DNA of 64,000 bases from the NCBI GenBank assembly GCA_035485275.1, contig DATHOE010000034.1, forward strand, positions 1-64,000, given 5' to 3'. Each line of letters begins with the position of its first letter. Position 1 is the stretch's first letter. This DNA is from DAIDJD01 sp035485275. GTDB taxonomy: Bacteria; Oederibacteriota; JAJYGY01; DAIDJD01. Position numbers and translations under genes: made by a program. This document shows, piece after piece, positions 29,101-36,708 of the stretch. The notes under the pieces were generated by a model. That model was not told where the DNA came from, made no database searches, and worked only from the letters and a program-made list of their open reading frames with translations.

Positions 29101-29661
29101 AACGGGGGCTACGCCACGCTGGGCTACGAAGTGGAGCGCAGCTCCAACGACGGCAACACCTTCACCCAGATCGCGTTCGTGAACGAGACCCCGGGTGCAA
29201 CGTCCTCGACCCAGCAGATCTACACGGACACGAATCTGGACGCCGACGGGGTCGCGGTGAAGGGGGTGTCCTACTACTACAATATCTACCCCGTGGACGT
29301 GTCCAACAACGCGGGGACGGGCTACGGCATCAAGACCGTGGACATCCCCTCCGGGACCAACTCCCTCTACGTCTACCGGAACTCCTTTGATCCGGTCCGA
29401 GGCGGCTTCGTGCCCATCCAATGCGGCCTCCAACAGCCCGGCACCTATTGGATCAAGATATTCACGCTCAACGGCGAATACGTGAACACGATCATCCCGC
29501 CCACGCACGAGGACGGCCAGCCCTCCAACCCCTATTTGAGCCCCCAGGTGGACTGGTTCGGCAACAATTCCAGGGGCGAGACCGTGGCCAGCGGGGTCTA
29601 CCTCATCCACCTGCAGGGCCCCGGATACATCTCCGATGCGCGCGTGGCGGTGATCAAATAG
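23128..29661 (+). CDS. Giant secreted multi-FN3 protein with FlgD/type-A-like C-terminal domain
   Basis: 2177 residues. Start ATG overlaps the upstream stop by 1 nt; it gives a signal peptide (SLLLWAMLAPAFLLPGRAAA, cleavage before QPEP). I count about 18 FN3-like modules by the recurring L-x-W / G-Y-x-I-Y pattern, with Ala/Pro/Gly/Ser-rich linkers. The last 100 residues (about 2077-2177) differ: VYRNSFDP, then IKIFTLNGEYVNTI, WFGNNSRGETVASGVYLIHL and ARVAVIK. This is the layout of the FlgD Ig-like domain and of type-A T9SS sorting domains. Co-expression with a SprA-like channel suggests it is that channel's substrate, either released or anchored at the surface. Adhesive or scaffold function is inference; no enzyme domain is visible. 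Confidence 0.8.
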   Translation: MRASRSLLLWAMLAPAFLLPGRAAAQPEPLNLAGEATGQPGQVVLEWTAPEDSTLSGYNIYWSTSSGVPQSGNENVSVSASTTSYTTGPSQIADGQPMTYWVSTLDSGGESAPAGPVFATSGVPAPAGLTATALGVSQVALTWGQVPYTPNNESLSDYQIFYSTQSSDPFAPGLTSTGASLALSGTVLSAFPDGTPFQPGVLTWFWIAGAVGQGPGAFSKGAPAMPFTVPAAPSLAATVLSFGQGIALSVSPGAEPTPSVPLGVFTVFETLNSVSTTVAAMNPLTPTVTLSAGALPCGVGVTLQARATDIEGNSGTASQDLWLEAPCAPTVLANPPTALSSGNLNLAWNAPAGGAAGYAIFSATGPAWGMNPLPTTVTSFTTGLSYSTPASPGQSLWYRVYAVDERGVTSAASNEVGVLGPPAPAGAIPSTDQVYLSWTAPAAASSVGLEDSVVYYSSASGFVFGVSQGAQSLTAPASAMGLTVTGLQDFTPYAFALASQGGSPSPISGTLSSSLTMTTGLQGPQLGALSTSPSPGPSVVFRADPPPTGQGSTLLAQWSDRSYSPLASTVYTLYEATDATATPQTYNSITPVASASGSAGFVSFTAGAPGPAWYFLSVSDSSGTDGVGPAGDGGADTTNARTQASAYFAPNLAPSTLTLSAPSTNGRVLLQWNPVPFADTYTVYRATQDMTTVGASGVTYSALATSATPAVFSPLGTVPGTTETGQSGGPLTSTALAFTDTAPVENARNAYEVVPSAQLSGGGLVFGAASNAVTTTPKVLPSDPGQYQAPGLGASAYAAGYFVTATALANSRGVFLEWAPSGDGSYPVSCYNVYRGFSPLSLSLVATTTWYAYAPTTVTVHGVTFVPPMPHYFDAAAPQPWSDLYYGVSATDVSGNSSPDIVTATVGAALPWPAPLASSVVNGNSFCSGCATSYGRGQVNLDWAPGAYIPAEGSGYVTISAGTFPFDYWKIQRVSAAGAPPLTLGAGPVFGQYLNVTAPANSPGNLTTDAATTAADISPTGGTPLYLISAVDVAGNVGVPLGLSITVPTSLTNQVPVAVAGLTASATVFSALAGTATADILGETLAWVPSPASDAVTGYEVTRYDSANPSGVSVSVGTYPSFTDLLGANDPAGEAVTYTVAAWNSRGMGPQGAALTVPLAPPAPAWVSFTADIPAGVSQSPAVGLVWQDALGLQSPTTFGNGDYTGSYSVYRSDDPSAPLAGCAGLTVSTCTDLSPLAGSKASYTVLSVATNNAGSGGNSVDSLTSPARTLTLNANAPAPPASLSAFAGASGVSLVWTAALTGTASSSPGPYEYWIYRSSYAWPAAPDYGSYLARVTTNSFADTGTKFTADLSASAQAEPYYAVAAASPFAVGSALTVTAALAPPSSLTAVAGGVGAGYVSATVTLLWQPSVSGSLVTGYDIWRASESATGPVGNTYLTTTAAGSGVPGYTYGYTDASVTAAGLTNTVLVYSVMAQGVSPGTCAAVTITAYDLPHAPVAVQGNGLPAGVDLSWRPAPPSQGVTGYAVDWTVLGGGPSGVTQVAASPQTWSLNGLVPGQSVAATVFALNSAGASLSGTSTIVGVNDEGPALIPSSFTIQSGLPETAGSPGVFLSVSAPAAAELVIYRSPPPGASQADWAPLRLTDAAGGVASPYYLTTLAGTSTSMTDTAVSPLDRYSYAVTAVNADGVPGGESVALASSPTSVAAYLPWAAPAMAATAGNARVDLSWAPPSPPGGPGSYYPLAAYRLYRQETAPALSDTAIAPAAADPGFPKTFYLSSLTQDAYTDTQVSDGLPYVYDMTSVDSQGNESPLPSFPAYAQPINGAAADYLEPVAPLPAPASLSATVGGYPNLVTLDWVSTQSDTSAGATYNIYRRLEYSSTTCTSAPTYGPPLADGFHVGPSPYSSYGDVTLAANVFVDGSPGEPDPPQNRVPVCYAVSAVDAAGEGPKSQEVCVTPYNPLAPVNDAWSASIFNTTQVRLQWYDVPAAGNGANGGYATLGYEVERSSNDGNTFTQIAFVNETPGATSSTQQIYTDTNLDADGVAVKGVSYYYNIYPVDVSNNAGTGYGIKTVDIPSGTNSLYVYRNSFDPVRGGFVPIQCGLQQPGTYWIKIFTLNGEYVNTIIPPTHEDGQPSNPYLSPQVDWFGNNSRGETVASGVYLIHLQGPGYISDARVAVIK

Positions 29662-29699
29662 CTCGGCTCCACAGGCCTGTTTCAGCCCCTTCGTCCCCG

Positions 29700-29729
29700 T
29701 TGACGGATGCCCGTCTTTTTTCTTATAAT
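29700..29729 (+). promoter_or_regulatory. Sigma-70-type promoter of secDF
   Basis: TTGACG, an 18-bp spacer and a perfect TATAAT, 44 nt upstream of the secD ATG. It shows that secDF has its own promoter and is not only read through from the FN3 operon. Confidence 0.8.
29702..29721 (+). terminator. Weak intrinsic terminator after the FN3 operon
   Basis: A short GC stem GACGG/CCGTC with loop ATGC followed by a run of T. It lies inside the spacer of the secD promoter. The stem is only 5 bp, so the call is tentative. Confidence 0.45.
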
Positions 29730-29773
29730 CTCAAGCTTTTTCAAGGCTTTTTCGTGTTCTCTTAAGGCAGACT

Positions 29774-31126
29774 ATGGTCAAACGCTGGGTCGTGATCGTC
29801 ACCGTTTTACTTACCGGGTTCAGCCTCTACAAGCTTTATCCCGGCTGGTTCAAGGGTGATTTCAGCTCCGGGATGACCCCGGCGCTGAACCTGGGGCTGG
29901 ACCTCCAGGGCGGCACCTACCTCAAATACGAGGTGGAAGTCGATCAAATCCCCAAGGACGCGGCGGGCAAGCCCACCGTGGACACGCGGGAGGCCGTGGA
30001 CCGCGCCATTGAAATCGTGCGCAACCGCGTGGACGGCATGGGCTTGAAGGAGCCCCTGATCCAGCGCGAGGGCGACCAATACATCGTGGTGCAGCTGCCC
30101 GGCGACAAGGATCCGGACCGCACCCAGCGCACCATCGGCGCGACGGCCCAGCTGGCCTTCAAGCTGGTCAGCGACCGCTACCACGCCACCGACTATGTCG
30201 ACGCCAACGGCAACACCAAGGAGCCGCTGCCCGACGGCATCGAGCTGATGTACGACCACGACACCAAGGAGCCCATGCTCATCGAGAGCCCCCTGCTGAT
30301 GACCGGCGACATGCTGGCCACCGCCAACGTGGACTTCAGCGGCAACCAGTTCGGCCAGCCCGAGATAGCCTTCGAGCTGACCTCGGCCGGGGAAGGGCTC
30401 TTCGCCTCCCTCACCGAGGAGAACGTGGGCCGCCGCATGGCCATCATCCTGGACGGCGTGGTGCAGTCCGCGCCCGTCATCAAGGGCCGCATCGGCGGGG
30501 GCCGCGGGGTCATCGAGGGCCAGTTCACCGTGGACGAGGCCAAGGATCTCGCCCTGGTGCTGCGTTCCGGCACCCTGCCCGCGCCGCTGAAGGTCGTGAA
30601 CAAGTACGTGGTGGGGCCCACCCTGGGCGCCGACACGATCCGTTCCGGCTTCCTGGCGGCCCTCTTCGGGACGCTGGCGGTCCTGCTCTACATCGGCTTC
30701 TACTACAGGGTCTCCGGCCTCATCGCGGACCTGGCCCTGATCTTCAACCTGGTCTTCCTGCTGGGCGCCCTGGCGGCCTTCGGCGCGACCCTGACCCTGC
30801 CCGGCATCGCCGGCATCGTGCTGACCATGGGCATGAGCGTGGACTCCAACGTCATCATCTTCGAACGCATCCGCGAGGAGCTGCGCCTGGGCAAGACGGT
30901 GCGGGCCTCGGTGGACGCGGGCTACAAGCACGCCTTCTGGACCATTTTCGACAGCCACGTGACCAGCCTGATCACCGCCCTGGTGCTGTTCCAGTTCGGC
31001 ACCGGGCCGATCAAAGGCTTCGCCATCACCCTGTCGCTGGGCGTTTCCATCAGCATGTTCACCGCCCTGTTCGTTTCCAAGGCCGTTTTCGACGCCCGCC
31101 GGGCCTCGGACACCTTGAGCATCTGA
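29774..31126 (+). CDS. secD: Protein translocase subunit SecD
   Basis: 450 residues. One N-terminal helix, D1 motif LNLGLDLQGGTYL, a periplasmic P1 domain, then NKYVVGPTLGADTIRSG. Five C-terminal helices follow, including GMSVDSNVIIFERIREE, whose Asp and Arg belong to the proton path. With SecF it uses the proton gradient to pull exported proteins through SecYEG. AAGG lies 6 nt before the ATG. Directly followed by secF. Confidence 0.97.
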   Translation: MVKRWVVIVTVLLTGFSLYKLYPGWFKGDFSSGMTPALNLGLDLQGGTYLKYEVEVDQIPKDAAGKPTVDTREAVDRAIEIVRNRVDGMGLKEPLIQREGDQYIVVQLPGDKDPDRTQRTIGATAQLAFKLVSDRYHATDYVDANGNTKEPLPDGIELMYDHDTKEPMLIESPLLMTGDMLATANVDFSGNQFGQPEIAFELTSAGEGLFASLTEENVGRRMAIILDGVVQSAPVIKGRIGGGRGVIEGQFTVDEAKDLALVLRSGTLPAPLKVVNKYVVGPTLGADTIRSGFLAALFGTLAVLLYIGFYYRVSGLIADLALIFNLVFLLGALAAFGATLTLPGIAGIVLTMGMSVDSNVIIFERIREELRLGKTVRASVDAGYKHAFWTIFDSHVTSLITALVLFQFGTGPIKGFAITLSLGVSISMFTALFVSKAVFDARRASDTLSI

Positions 31127-31134
31127 GGACAAGC

Positions 31135-32046
31135 ATGTTCAGCCTGATCCCGAACAAGACCAATATCGATTTCGTCGGCAAGCGCCACATCGGCTTCCTG
31201 GTTTCCACCTGCCTGGTCCTGCTGGGCTTCTACGGCGCCTATATGTTGGCAGCCGGGAAGGCCAAGCTGGGCGTGGATTTCGGCGGCGGGGCCAACCTCA
31301 CCGTCATCCTGAAGCAGCCTTCGGGGGTCCAGCAGCTGCGCCAGGCCCTGGGCGCCGGTTTCCAGTCCGCGGACATCCAGCAGGTCGAGGGCGGCAACAC
31401 CTTCTTCGTGCGCATGCCCGTCGCCGACGGGCAGACCGCCGACGCGCTGATGCAGCAGGTCAAGGACTCCGTGGCCAAGTCCCTGGCGCCGAATTCCGTG
31501 GCGGAGGGCTCCGTGGAATACGTGGGGCCCGTGGTGCAGCAGCAGCTGTGGCAGAAGGCCGTCTGGGCCATCGCCGTGTCCCTGCTGTGCATCCTGGGCT
31601 ACATCGCCCTGCGTTTCGATTTCCGTTTCGGCATCGGGGCCCTGATCGCCACCTTCCACGACGTCCTGGCCGTGCTGGGGCTCATGGTGGTGACGGGACA
31701 TGAGTTCTCGCTGCTGGTGGTGACGGCCCTGCTGACCCTGGCGGGCTATTCGCTGACGGACACCGTGGTGGTCTTCGACCGCATCCGCGAGAACCTCAAG
31801 GCCCGGCGCACGGAGCCCATGGCCAAGGTGGTCAACGACTCCATCAACGAGACGCTTTCCAGGACCATCAACACCTCCATGGCGACGATGGTCACGGTGG
31901 TGGTCCTGTATTTCTGCGGCGGGGCGGTCGTGCACAGCTTCTCGCTGGCCCTGATCCTGGGCATCGTGGTGGGCACCTACTCGTCCATCTTCGTGGCCAG
32001 CCCGGTGGTGGTGGAATGGAACCTGCGGTCCCCGGCGAAGCGCTGA
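31135..32046 (+). CDS. secF: Protein translocase subunit SecF
   Basis: 303 residues, six predicted helices. LGVDFGGGANLTV (usually GIDFxGGT), VEYVGPVVQQQLWQKA and GYSLTDTVVVFDRIRENLKA are SecF signatures. It starts 8 nt after secD and forms the SecDF complex with it. SecD and SecF are separate here, unlike the fused SecDF of Bacteroidota. Confidence 0.97.
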   Translation: MFSLIPNKTNIDFVGKRHIGFLVSTCLVLLGFYGAYMLAAGKAKLGVDFGGGANLTVILKQPSGVQQLRQALGAGFQSADIQQVEGGNTFFVRMPVADGQTADALMQQVKDSVAKSLAPNSVAEGSVEYVGPVVQQQLWQKAVWAIAVSLLCILGYIALRFDFRFGIGALIATFHDVLAVLGLMVVTGHEFSLLVVTALLTLAGYSLTDTVVVFDRIRENLKARRTEPMAKVVNDSINETLSRTINTSMATMVTVVVLYFCGGAVVHSFSLALILGIVVGTYSSIFVASPVVVEWNLRSPAKR

Positions 32047-32063
32047 AGCTCCGGGGGACCTGG

Positions 32064-33230
32064 ATGGGCTCGGGAGGGCGGCCCTGCGCCGCCCTCCTCT
32101 TGTTTCTGGGCCTTTTGACGGGCTGCCACCAGGCCGGGGCGCCGGTCCTGGGCCGGCGCTGGCGCGTGGGACTCGGCGCCTGCGGCATGGCCCTGGACGG
32201 CTCCGGCACGCGCCTGGCGGTGGTCTGCCGCCGAAGCAACGATGTCTGGATTTTGTCCCTCCCGGACGGGGCTTTTGAGGCCCGCATAGACACCCTGCCT
32301 AAGCCGAGGGCTGTGCTCTTCGAGCCGGCCGGCGAAAGCTTCTACGTCGCGGAGGGCCTCTCCAACGTGGCCCTGGTGGGCCTGGGGGACCAGCGGGTGG
32401 AGCGCAGTTTCCGCCCCTTCTGGCCCGTGGCCGGCTTCGCGTACGAGGCCGGCTCAGGGCGCCTGTTTTGCGCCCAGGCCGGCCTGCCCACCCTGGGCGT
32501 GTACCGCCTGAAGGACATGCACCTCGAGACCAGCCTGGACGTGGGCGGGGAAGTCCAGGCCGTGGCCTTCGCCGGGCCGGACGCCTGGGTCGCCACGCGC
32601 CAGGCCGACGCCTTGGTGCGCGTCTCCCTCAAAGAGATGAGCATCCAGGCCGGCGCCCTTGCCGGCCCGGATCCGCGGGACCTGGCCCTGGACACTGACT
32701 TAGGGCTGGCCTACGTGCCCTGCCATGGCCGCGCGGGCGCCGCCGAGGTGCTGGCCCTGCCCAGCCCCATACCGGCGGCTGAGGCCGACGCGGTCAGCCC
32801 GGACGCCCAGGACGGGGAGGCGGGAGCCCCCCCGCAGCCCCCTTCCCCGGGAAGGTCCGCGGCGGAAATCGCCGAGGAGAACGCCGAGGACGGCGTGATC
32901 TCGGCCTCGGACGCGGCGGCCCAGCAGCGCTTCCAGGGTTCGGGCGTCGCGGTGGTCCGGCTGAGCGACGTGCGGCGGGTCGACTACATCGCGGTCCCCG
33001 GCGGCCCCGTGGCGGCGATCCTGTCGCCGTCGCGCCGCCTGCTCGCGGTGGCCTGCGAAGACGGCATGCTGCGCCTGGTCGACCTCGCGCAACGCCGCGT
33101 GGCCGCGAGCCTGGACCTCCAGGGGCGGCCCGGCGCCATGCTCCCGGAACCCGGAGGGAGCGGCCTTTTGGTGGCCCTGAGGTCGGCCAAGGTCGTGGAA
33201 GAGGCTTTCCCCGGCGCCGGATGGCGCTGA
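32064..33230 (+). CDS. Beta-propeller-like lipoprotein
   Basis: 388 residues. The ATG chosen is 6 nt after GGGGGA and gives a lipoprotein signal peptide with lipobox LLTGC, so the mature protein is a membrane-anchored lipoprotein. The rest shows repeats of 40-45 residues (MALDGSGTRLAVVCRRSNDVWILSL; AILSPSRRLLAVACEDGMLRLVDL) like YVTN/WD-type propeller blades. An acidic, Pro-rich disordered insert (about 235-290) interrupts the blades. No specific function is recognised. It follows secF within 20 nt and may be cotranscribed. Confidence 0.7.
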   Translation: MGSGGRPCAALLLFLGLLTGCHQAGAPVLGRRWRVGLGACGMALDGSGTRLAVVCRRSNDVWILSLPDGAFEARIDTLPKPRAVLFEPAGESFYVAEGLSNVALVGLGDQRVERSFRPFWPVAGFAYEAGSGRLFCAQAGLPTLGVYRLKDMHLETSLDVGGEVQAVAFAGPDAWVATRQADALVRVSLKEMSIQAGALAGPDPRDLALDTDLGLAYVPCHGRAGAAEVLALPSPIPAAEADAVSPDAQDGEAGAPPQPPSPGRSAAEIAEENAEDGVISASDAAAQQRFQGSGVAVVRLSDVRRVDYIAVPGGPVAAILSPSRRLLAVACEDGMLRLVDLAQRRVAASLDLQGRPGAMLPEPGGSGLLVALRSAKVVEEAFPGAGWR

Positions 33231-33242
33231 ACCCGTCCCGCC

Positions 33243-33271
33243 TTGCGGCGGCGGCCCTTTTCGCTTAATTT
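33243..33271 (+). promoter_or_regulatory. Probable promoter of psd-pssA
   Basis: TTGCGG, 17-bp spacer, TAATTT, 23 nt upstream of the psd ATG, which itself is preceded by GCGAGG. A moderate sigma-70 match. Confidence 0.45.
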
Positions 33272-33294
33272 GTGTGCTCCCCTAGCGAGGTCCC

Positions 33295-33954
33295 ATGGTA
33301 AAGAACGCGTGGAATTTCATCCTCCCCGCCTGGATCGCGGCCCTGGCCTGCGTCATCGAGGTCCTGAAGGGGCACCCCTGGTTCGGCCCCCTGGCCGGCC
33401 TGGCGCTGCTGTTCAGCGCCTTCTGCGCCTGGTTTTTCCGCAACCCGGTCCGCGCCATCCCTTCGGACCCCGACGTGCTGGTTTCGCCGGCCGACGGGAA
33501 GGTCATCGCCATCGAGCCTTTGAGCGATCCCTGGCTGGGTGAGGGCACCGAGATACGCATTTTCCTCAACATCTTCAACGTGCACGTGCAGCGTTCGCCC
33601 TTCACCACCGAAGCCCTGGTCGAAGGGACCCGCTACTTCGCCGGCAAGTTCCTGGCGGCCTCGGTGCCCAAGGCCAGCCTTGAGAACGAGCAGCATTGGT
33701 TCCGCCTCAGCTCCGGCAAGCGCAAGGTGCTGGTGAAGCAGATCGCGGGCCTGATCGCCCGCCGCATCATCCCCTGGGCCCGGCCCGGGGACAGGCTCAA
33801 GGGCGGCCAGCTCATCGGCCTGATCCAGTTCGGCTCCCAGGTCGACCTGGGGGTCACGGGCAAGGCGGAGGTCCTGGTGAAGGCCGGGGATGTGGTCGTC
33901 GCCGGCGAGACCCTGCTGGTCCGCTACCCCGCCGCCTCCCGCCGCGGTCGCTGA
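33295..33954 (+). CDS. psd: Phosphatidylserine decarboxylase, short type
   Basis: 219 residues. Converts phosphatidylserine to phosphatidylethanolamine. Two N-terminal hydrophobic helices, then FFRNPVRAIPSDPDVLVSPADGKV, FLNIFNVHVQRSPF and GLIQFGSQVDL. The Gly-Ser there is where self-cleavage would form the pyruvoyl cofactor. The length matches the short Psd family often found beside pssA. It is followed after 1 nt by pssA. Confidence 0.92.
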   Translation: MVKNAWNFILPAWIAALACVIEVLKGHPWFGPLAGLALLFSAFCAWFFRNPVRAIPSDPDVLVSPADGKVIAIEPLSDPWLGEGTEIRIFLNIFNVHVQRSPFTTEALVEGTRYFAGKFLAASVPKASLENEQHWFRLSSGKRKVLVKQIAGLIARRIIPWARPGDRLKGGQLIGLIQFGSQVDLGVTGKAEVLVKAGDVVVAGETLLVRYPAASRRGR

Positions 33955-33955
33955 C

Positions 33956-34720
33956 ATGCCCAAGACCGCGCAGGCTAACGGCCTTTCCCTGGCCTGGATC
34001 CCCAACGCGGTGACCTCCTGCAACCTTTTGCTGGGCTTTTTTTCCATCCTCATCAGCCTGGACGCCCTGCGCCAGGGGCAGGATCCCCAGGCCCCCGCTT
34101 TCGCCACGGCCTGCTGGCTCATCCTGTGGGCCGTGCTCGGGGACGTGCTGGACGGCAAGCTGGCCAAGCTGCTGCGGGCCAGTTCCATGTTCGGGATGTA
34201 CCTGGACACCTTCGCCGACGCCGTGACCTTCGGCATGGCGCCGGCGGTGCTGCTCTACGCCGCGTTTTTGAGGGATTCCGACGGATCCCCGGCCGTGGCC
34301 CTGGCCCCCTTGGCCTACTTCGGCACGGCCTGCTTCCGGCTCGCCCGCTACAACGTCCAGACCGTCTCCCATCCACGCTTCGGGTTCGTGGGCGTCCCGA
34401 CGCCCACCGCTGCCCTGATCGTCACCAGCCTCTACCTCAGCACCAGCCATTCGCCCCTGCCCGTGGGCGTCGTGGCGGGCCTGACGCTGTTGGTGGCCGT
34501 GACCATGGTCAGCCCCCTGCGCTACCCCGGCTTCAAGGGGATGAAGGCCAGGGAAGTGGTCCTCTCCCTGGTGATCCTGCTGGCCATGGTGGTGAGCATG
34601 GCCGTGTGGGGCTCGCCCAAGGTCGTCTTCTTCACCTTCACCAGCTTCGCCCTGACCTGGGGCTGGTGGTGGATACCCTCGCGGCCCTACTGGGTGCCGG
34701 GCACGAAAGCCTCCGACTAG
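33956..34720 (+). CDS. pssA: CDP-diacylglycerol-serine O-phosphatidyltransferase
   Basis: 254 residues, multiple hydrophobic helices. CDP-alcohol phosphotransferase motif DGKLAK...GMYLDTFAD (the usual DGxxAR reads DGKLAK, a conservative change). Makes phosphatidylserine from CDP-diacylglycerol and serine in the inner membrane. Start is the ATG just after the psd stop; the frame is open further upstream inside psd. With Psd it forms the two-step route to phosphatidylethanolamine. Confidence 0.92.
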   Translation: MPKTAQANGLSLAWIPNAVTSCNLLLGFFSILISLDALRQGQDPQAPAFATACWLILWAVLGDVLDGKLAKLLRASSMFGMYLDTFADAVTFGMAPAVLLYAAFLRDSDGSPAVALAPLAYFGTACFRLARYNVQTVSHPRFGFVGVPTPTAALIVTSLYLSTSHSPLPVGVVAGLTLLVAVTMVSPLRYPGFKGMKAREVVLSLVILLAMVVSMAVWGSPKVVFFTFTSFALTWGWWWIPSRPYWVPGTKASD

Positions 34721-34745
34721 CTCCTCCTTCCGCTGAAGACCCGCC

Positions 34746-36671
34746 ATGCCCTTGATCGACATCACCCTGCCCGACGCCTCCGTGCGGCAGATCGAATCCG
34801 GCTCCTCGGCCTATGACCTGGCCGCGTCCATCGGCCCGCGCCTCGCCCAGGCGGCGGTGGCCGCCAAGGTGGACGGCGAACTCAAGGATCTGGGCGCGCC
34901 CCTGACCCGCGCCTGCCGCGTCGAGATCCTGACCTTCAAGGCGCCGGAGTCCCTGGAAATCCTGAGGCACAGCACGGCCCACCTGCTGGCCGCGGCCGTG
35001 CAGGAGCTCTTCCCGGGCACCAAGGTCACCATCGGCCCGGCCATCGACAACGGCTTCTATTACGACTTCGACATGCCTAAGCCGGCCACCGAGGACGACC
35101 TGCCGGCCATCGAGAAGCGCATGGCCGAGCTGGCGGCCAAGGGGGACGCCTTCACGCGCAGCGAGCTGTCCGCGGAGGAGGCCTCCGCCAAGTTCGAGAA
35201 GATGGGCGAAAGCTACAAGGTCGAGATCATCCGCGACCTGAAGGCCCCCACGGTGTCCTGCTACCGCGTCGGCGGCTTCGACGACCTCTGCCGCGGCCCC
35301 CACATCCACAACAGCCGCCAGGCCGCGGCCTTCAAGCTGCTGTCCGTGGCCGGGGCCTACTGGCGGGGCGACGAACGCAACAAGATGCTGACGCGCATCT
35401 ACGGCACGGCCTTCGCCACCCAGGCCGAGCTGGACGCCCACCTCAAGCAGGTGGAGGAGGCCAAGAAGCGCGACCACCGCCGCCTGGGCAAGGACCTCGA
35501 CCTTTTCAGCTTCCAGGAGGAGGCCGGACCGGGCCTGGTGTACTGGCACCCCAAGGGCGCCATGGTGCGCAAGCTGATCGAGGACTTCTGGCGCGACGAG
35601 CACATGAAGGCCGGATACGACTTCGTGTATTCGCCACACATCGGGCGCGCCCACCTGTGGGAGACCAGCGGGCACCTGGAGAACTACAAAGAGAGCATGT
35701 ACAACCCGATGCAGATCGACGAGCAGGACTATTACATCAAGCCCATGAACTGCCCCTTCCACATCCTGATGTACCGCAACTCCCTGCGCAGCTACCGCGA
35801 CCTGCCCATGCGCATGGCGGAGCTGGGCACGGTCTACCGCTACGAGCGCAGCGGCACGCTGCAGGGGCTGATGCGCGTGCGCGGCTTCACCCAGGACGAC
35901 TCGCACATCTTCGTCACCGAGGAGATGCTGGACGGGGAGATCACGCGGGTGGTGAAGTTCATACGCCACATGCTCACCAGCTTCGGCTTCAGCGAGTTCG
36001 AGATCTTCGTCAGCACCCGGCCCAAGGACAGCGTCGGCACGGTCGAGTGGTGGGACAAGGCCACCTCGGCCCTGAAGCGGGCCCTGGAGGCGGCGGAATG
36101 GCCCTACCAGGTGGACGAGGGCGGCGGCGCCTTCTACGGCCCCAAGATCGACTTCAAGATCAAGGACAGCATCGGGCGGACCTGGCAGTGCAGCACCCTG
36201 CAGGTGGACCCCAACCTGCCCGAGCGCTTCAAGCTGGAGTACGTGGCCGCGGACGGGACGCGCAAGCGGCCCATCATGCTGCACCGGGCCCTGCTCGGCT
36301 CCCTGGAGCGCTTTTTCGGCATCCTGGTGGAGCACTACGCCGGCGCCTTCCCCCTCTGGCTGGCCCCGGTGCAGGTGCGCATCCTCACCATCACCGCCGA
36401 CGCCGACCCCTACGCCGCCGCGGTCCTGGAGCGCCTGCGCCGGGAGGGCTTCCGCGTGGAGACGGACCTCGGCTCCGACAAGATCAACGCCAAGGTGCGC
36501 CAGGCCCAGCTCCAGAAGATACCCTTCTCGCTGGTGCTGGGGCGCAAGGAGGCCGAAAGCGGCCAGGTGGCCATCCGGCGCTTCGGGGCCCAGGACAGCC
36601 CGGTCATGGATCTGGAGGCCTTCGTCGCCCTGCTCAAGGACGAAGTGCTCCGGAAAGCCAAGGCGGATTGA
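34746..36671 (+). CDS. thrS: Threonyl-tRNA synthetase
   Basis: 641 residues, standard length. TGS domain (1-62), editing domain with HSTAHLLAAAVQELFPG, class II core with the zinc Cys at 336 in KPMNCPFHILMY, VYRYERSGTLQGLMRVRGFTQDDSHIF, and a C-terminal anticodon-binding domain. Charges tRNA-Thr in the cytoplasm. Followed by a strong terminator. Confidence 0.98.
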   Translation: MPLIDITLPDASVRQIESGSSAYDLAASIGPRLAQAAVAAKVDGELKDLGAPLTRACRVEILTFKAPESLEILRHSTAHLLAAAVQELFPGTKVTIGPAIDNGFYYDFDMPKPATEDDLPAIEKRMAELAAKGDAFTRSELSAEEASAKFEKMGESYKVEIIRDLKAPTVSCYRVGGFDDLCRGPHIHNSRQAAAFKLLSVAGAYWRGDERNKMLTRIYGTAFATQAELDAHLKQVEEAKKRDHRRLGKDLDLFSFQEEAGPGLVYWHPKGAMVRKLIEDFWRDEHMKAGYDFVYSPHIGRAHLWETSGHLENYKESMYNPMQIDEQDYYIKPMNCPFHILMYRNSLRSYRDLPMRMAELGTVYRYERSGTLQGLMRVRGFTQDDSHIFVTEEMLDGEITRVVKFIRHMLTSFGFSEFEIFVSTRPKDSVGTVEWWDKATSALKRALEAAEWPYQVDEGGGAFYGPKIDFKIKDSIGRTWQCSTLQVDPNLPERFKLEYVAADGTRKRPIMLHRALLGSLERFFGILVEHYAGAFPLWLAPVQVRILTITADADPYAAAVLERLRREGFRVETDLGSDKINAKVRQAQLQKIPFSLVLGRKEAESGQVAIRRFGAQDSPVMDLEAFVALLKDEVLRKAKAD

Positions 36672-36708
36672 AGCTTTCCGCGCCGCGCCCCGCGCGGCCG
36701 GGACACGA

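Noticed and set aside
23128..29353. Repeated sequence that might be read as a tandem-repeat or CRISPR-like array
   Set aside because: The periodicity is at protein level (FN3 modules of 85-120 residues) with diverged DNA; there are no identical short repeats with spacers.
26776..29610. 944-codon open frame on the minus strand opposite the FN3 protein
   Set aside because: It mirrors the codon pattern of the plus-strand gene in GC-rich DNA, lacks family motifs and is Gly/Arg/His/Val-rich in the way antisense frames are.
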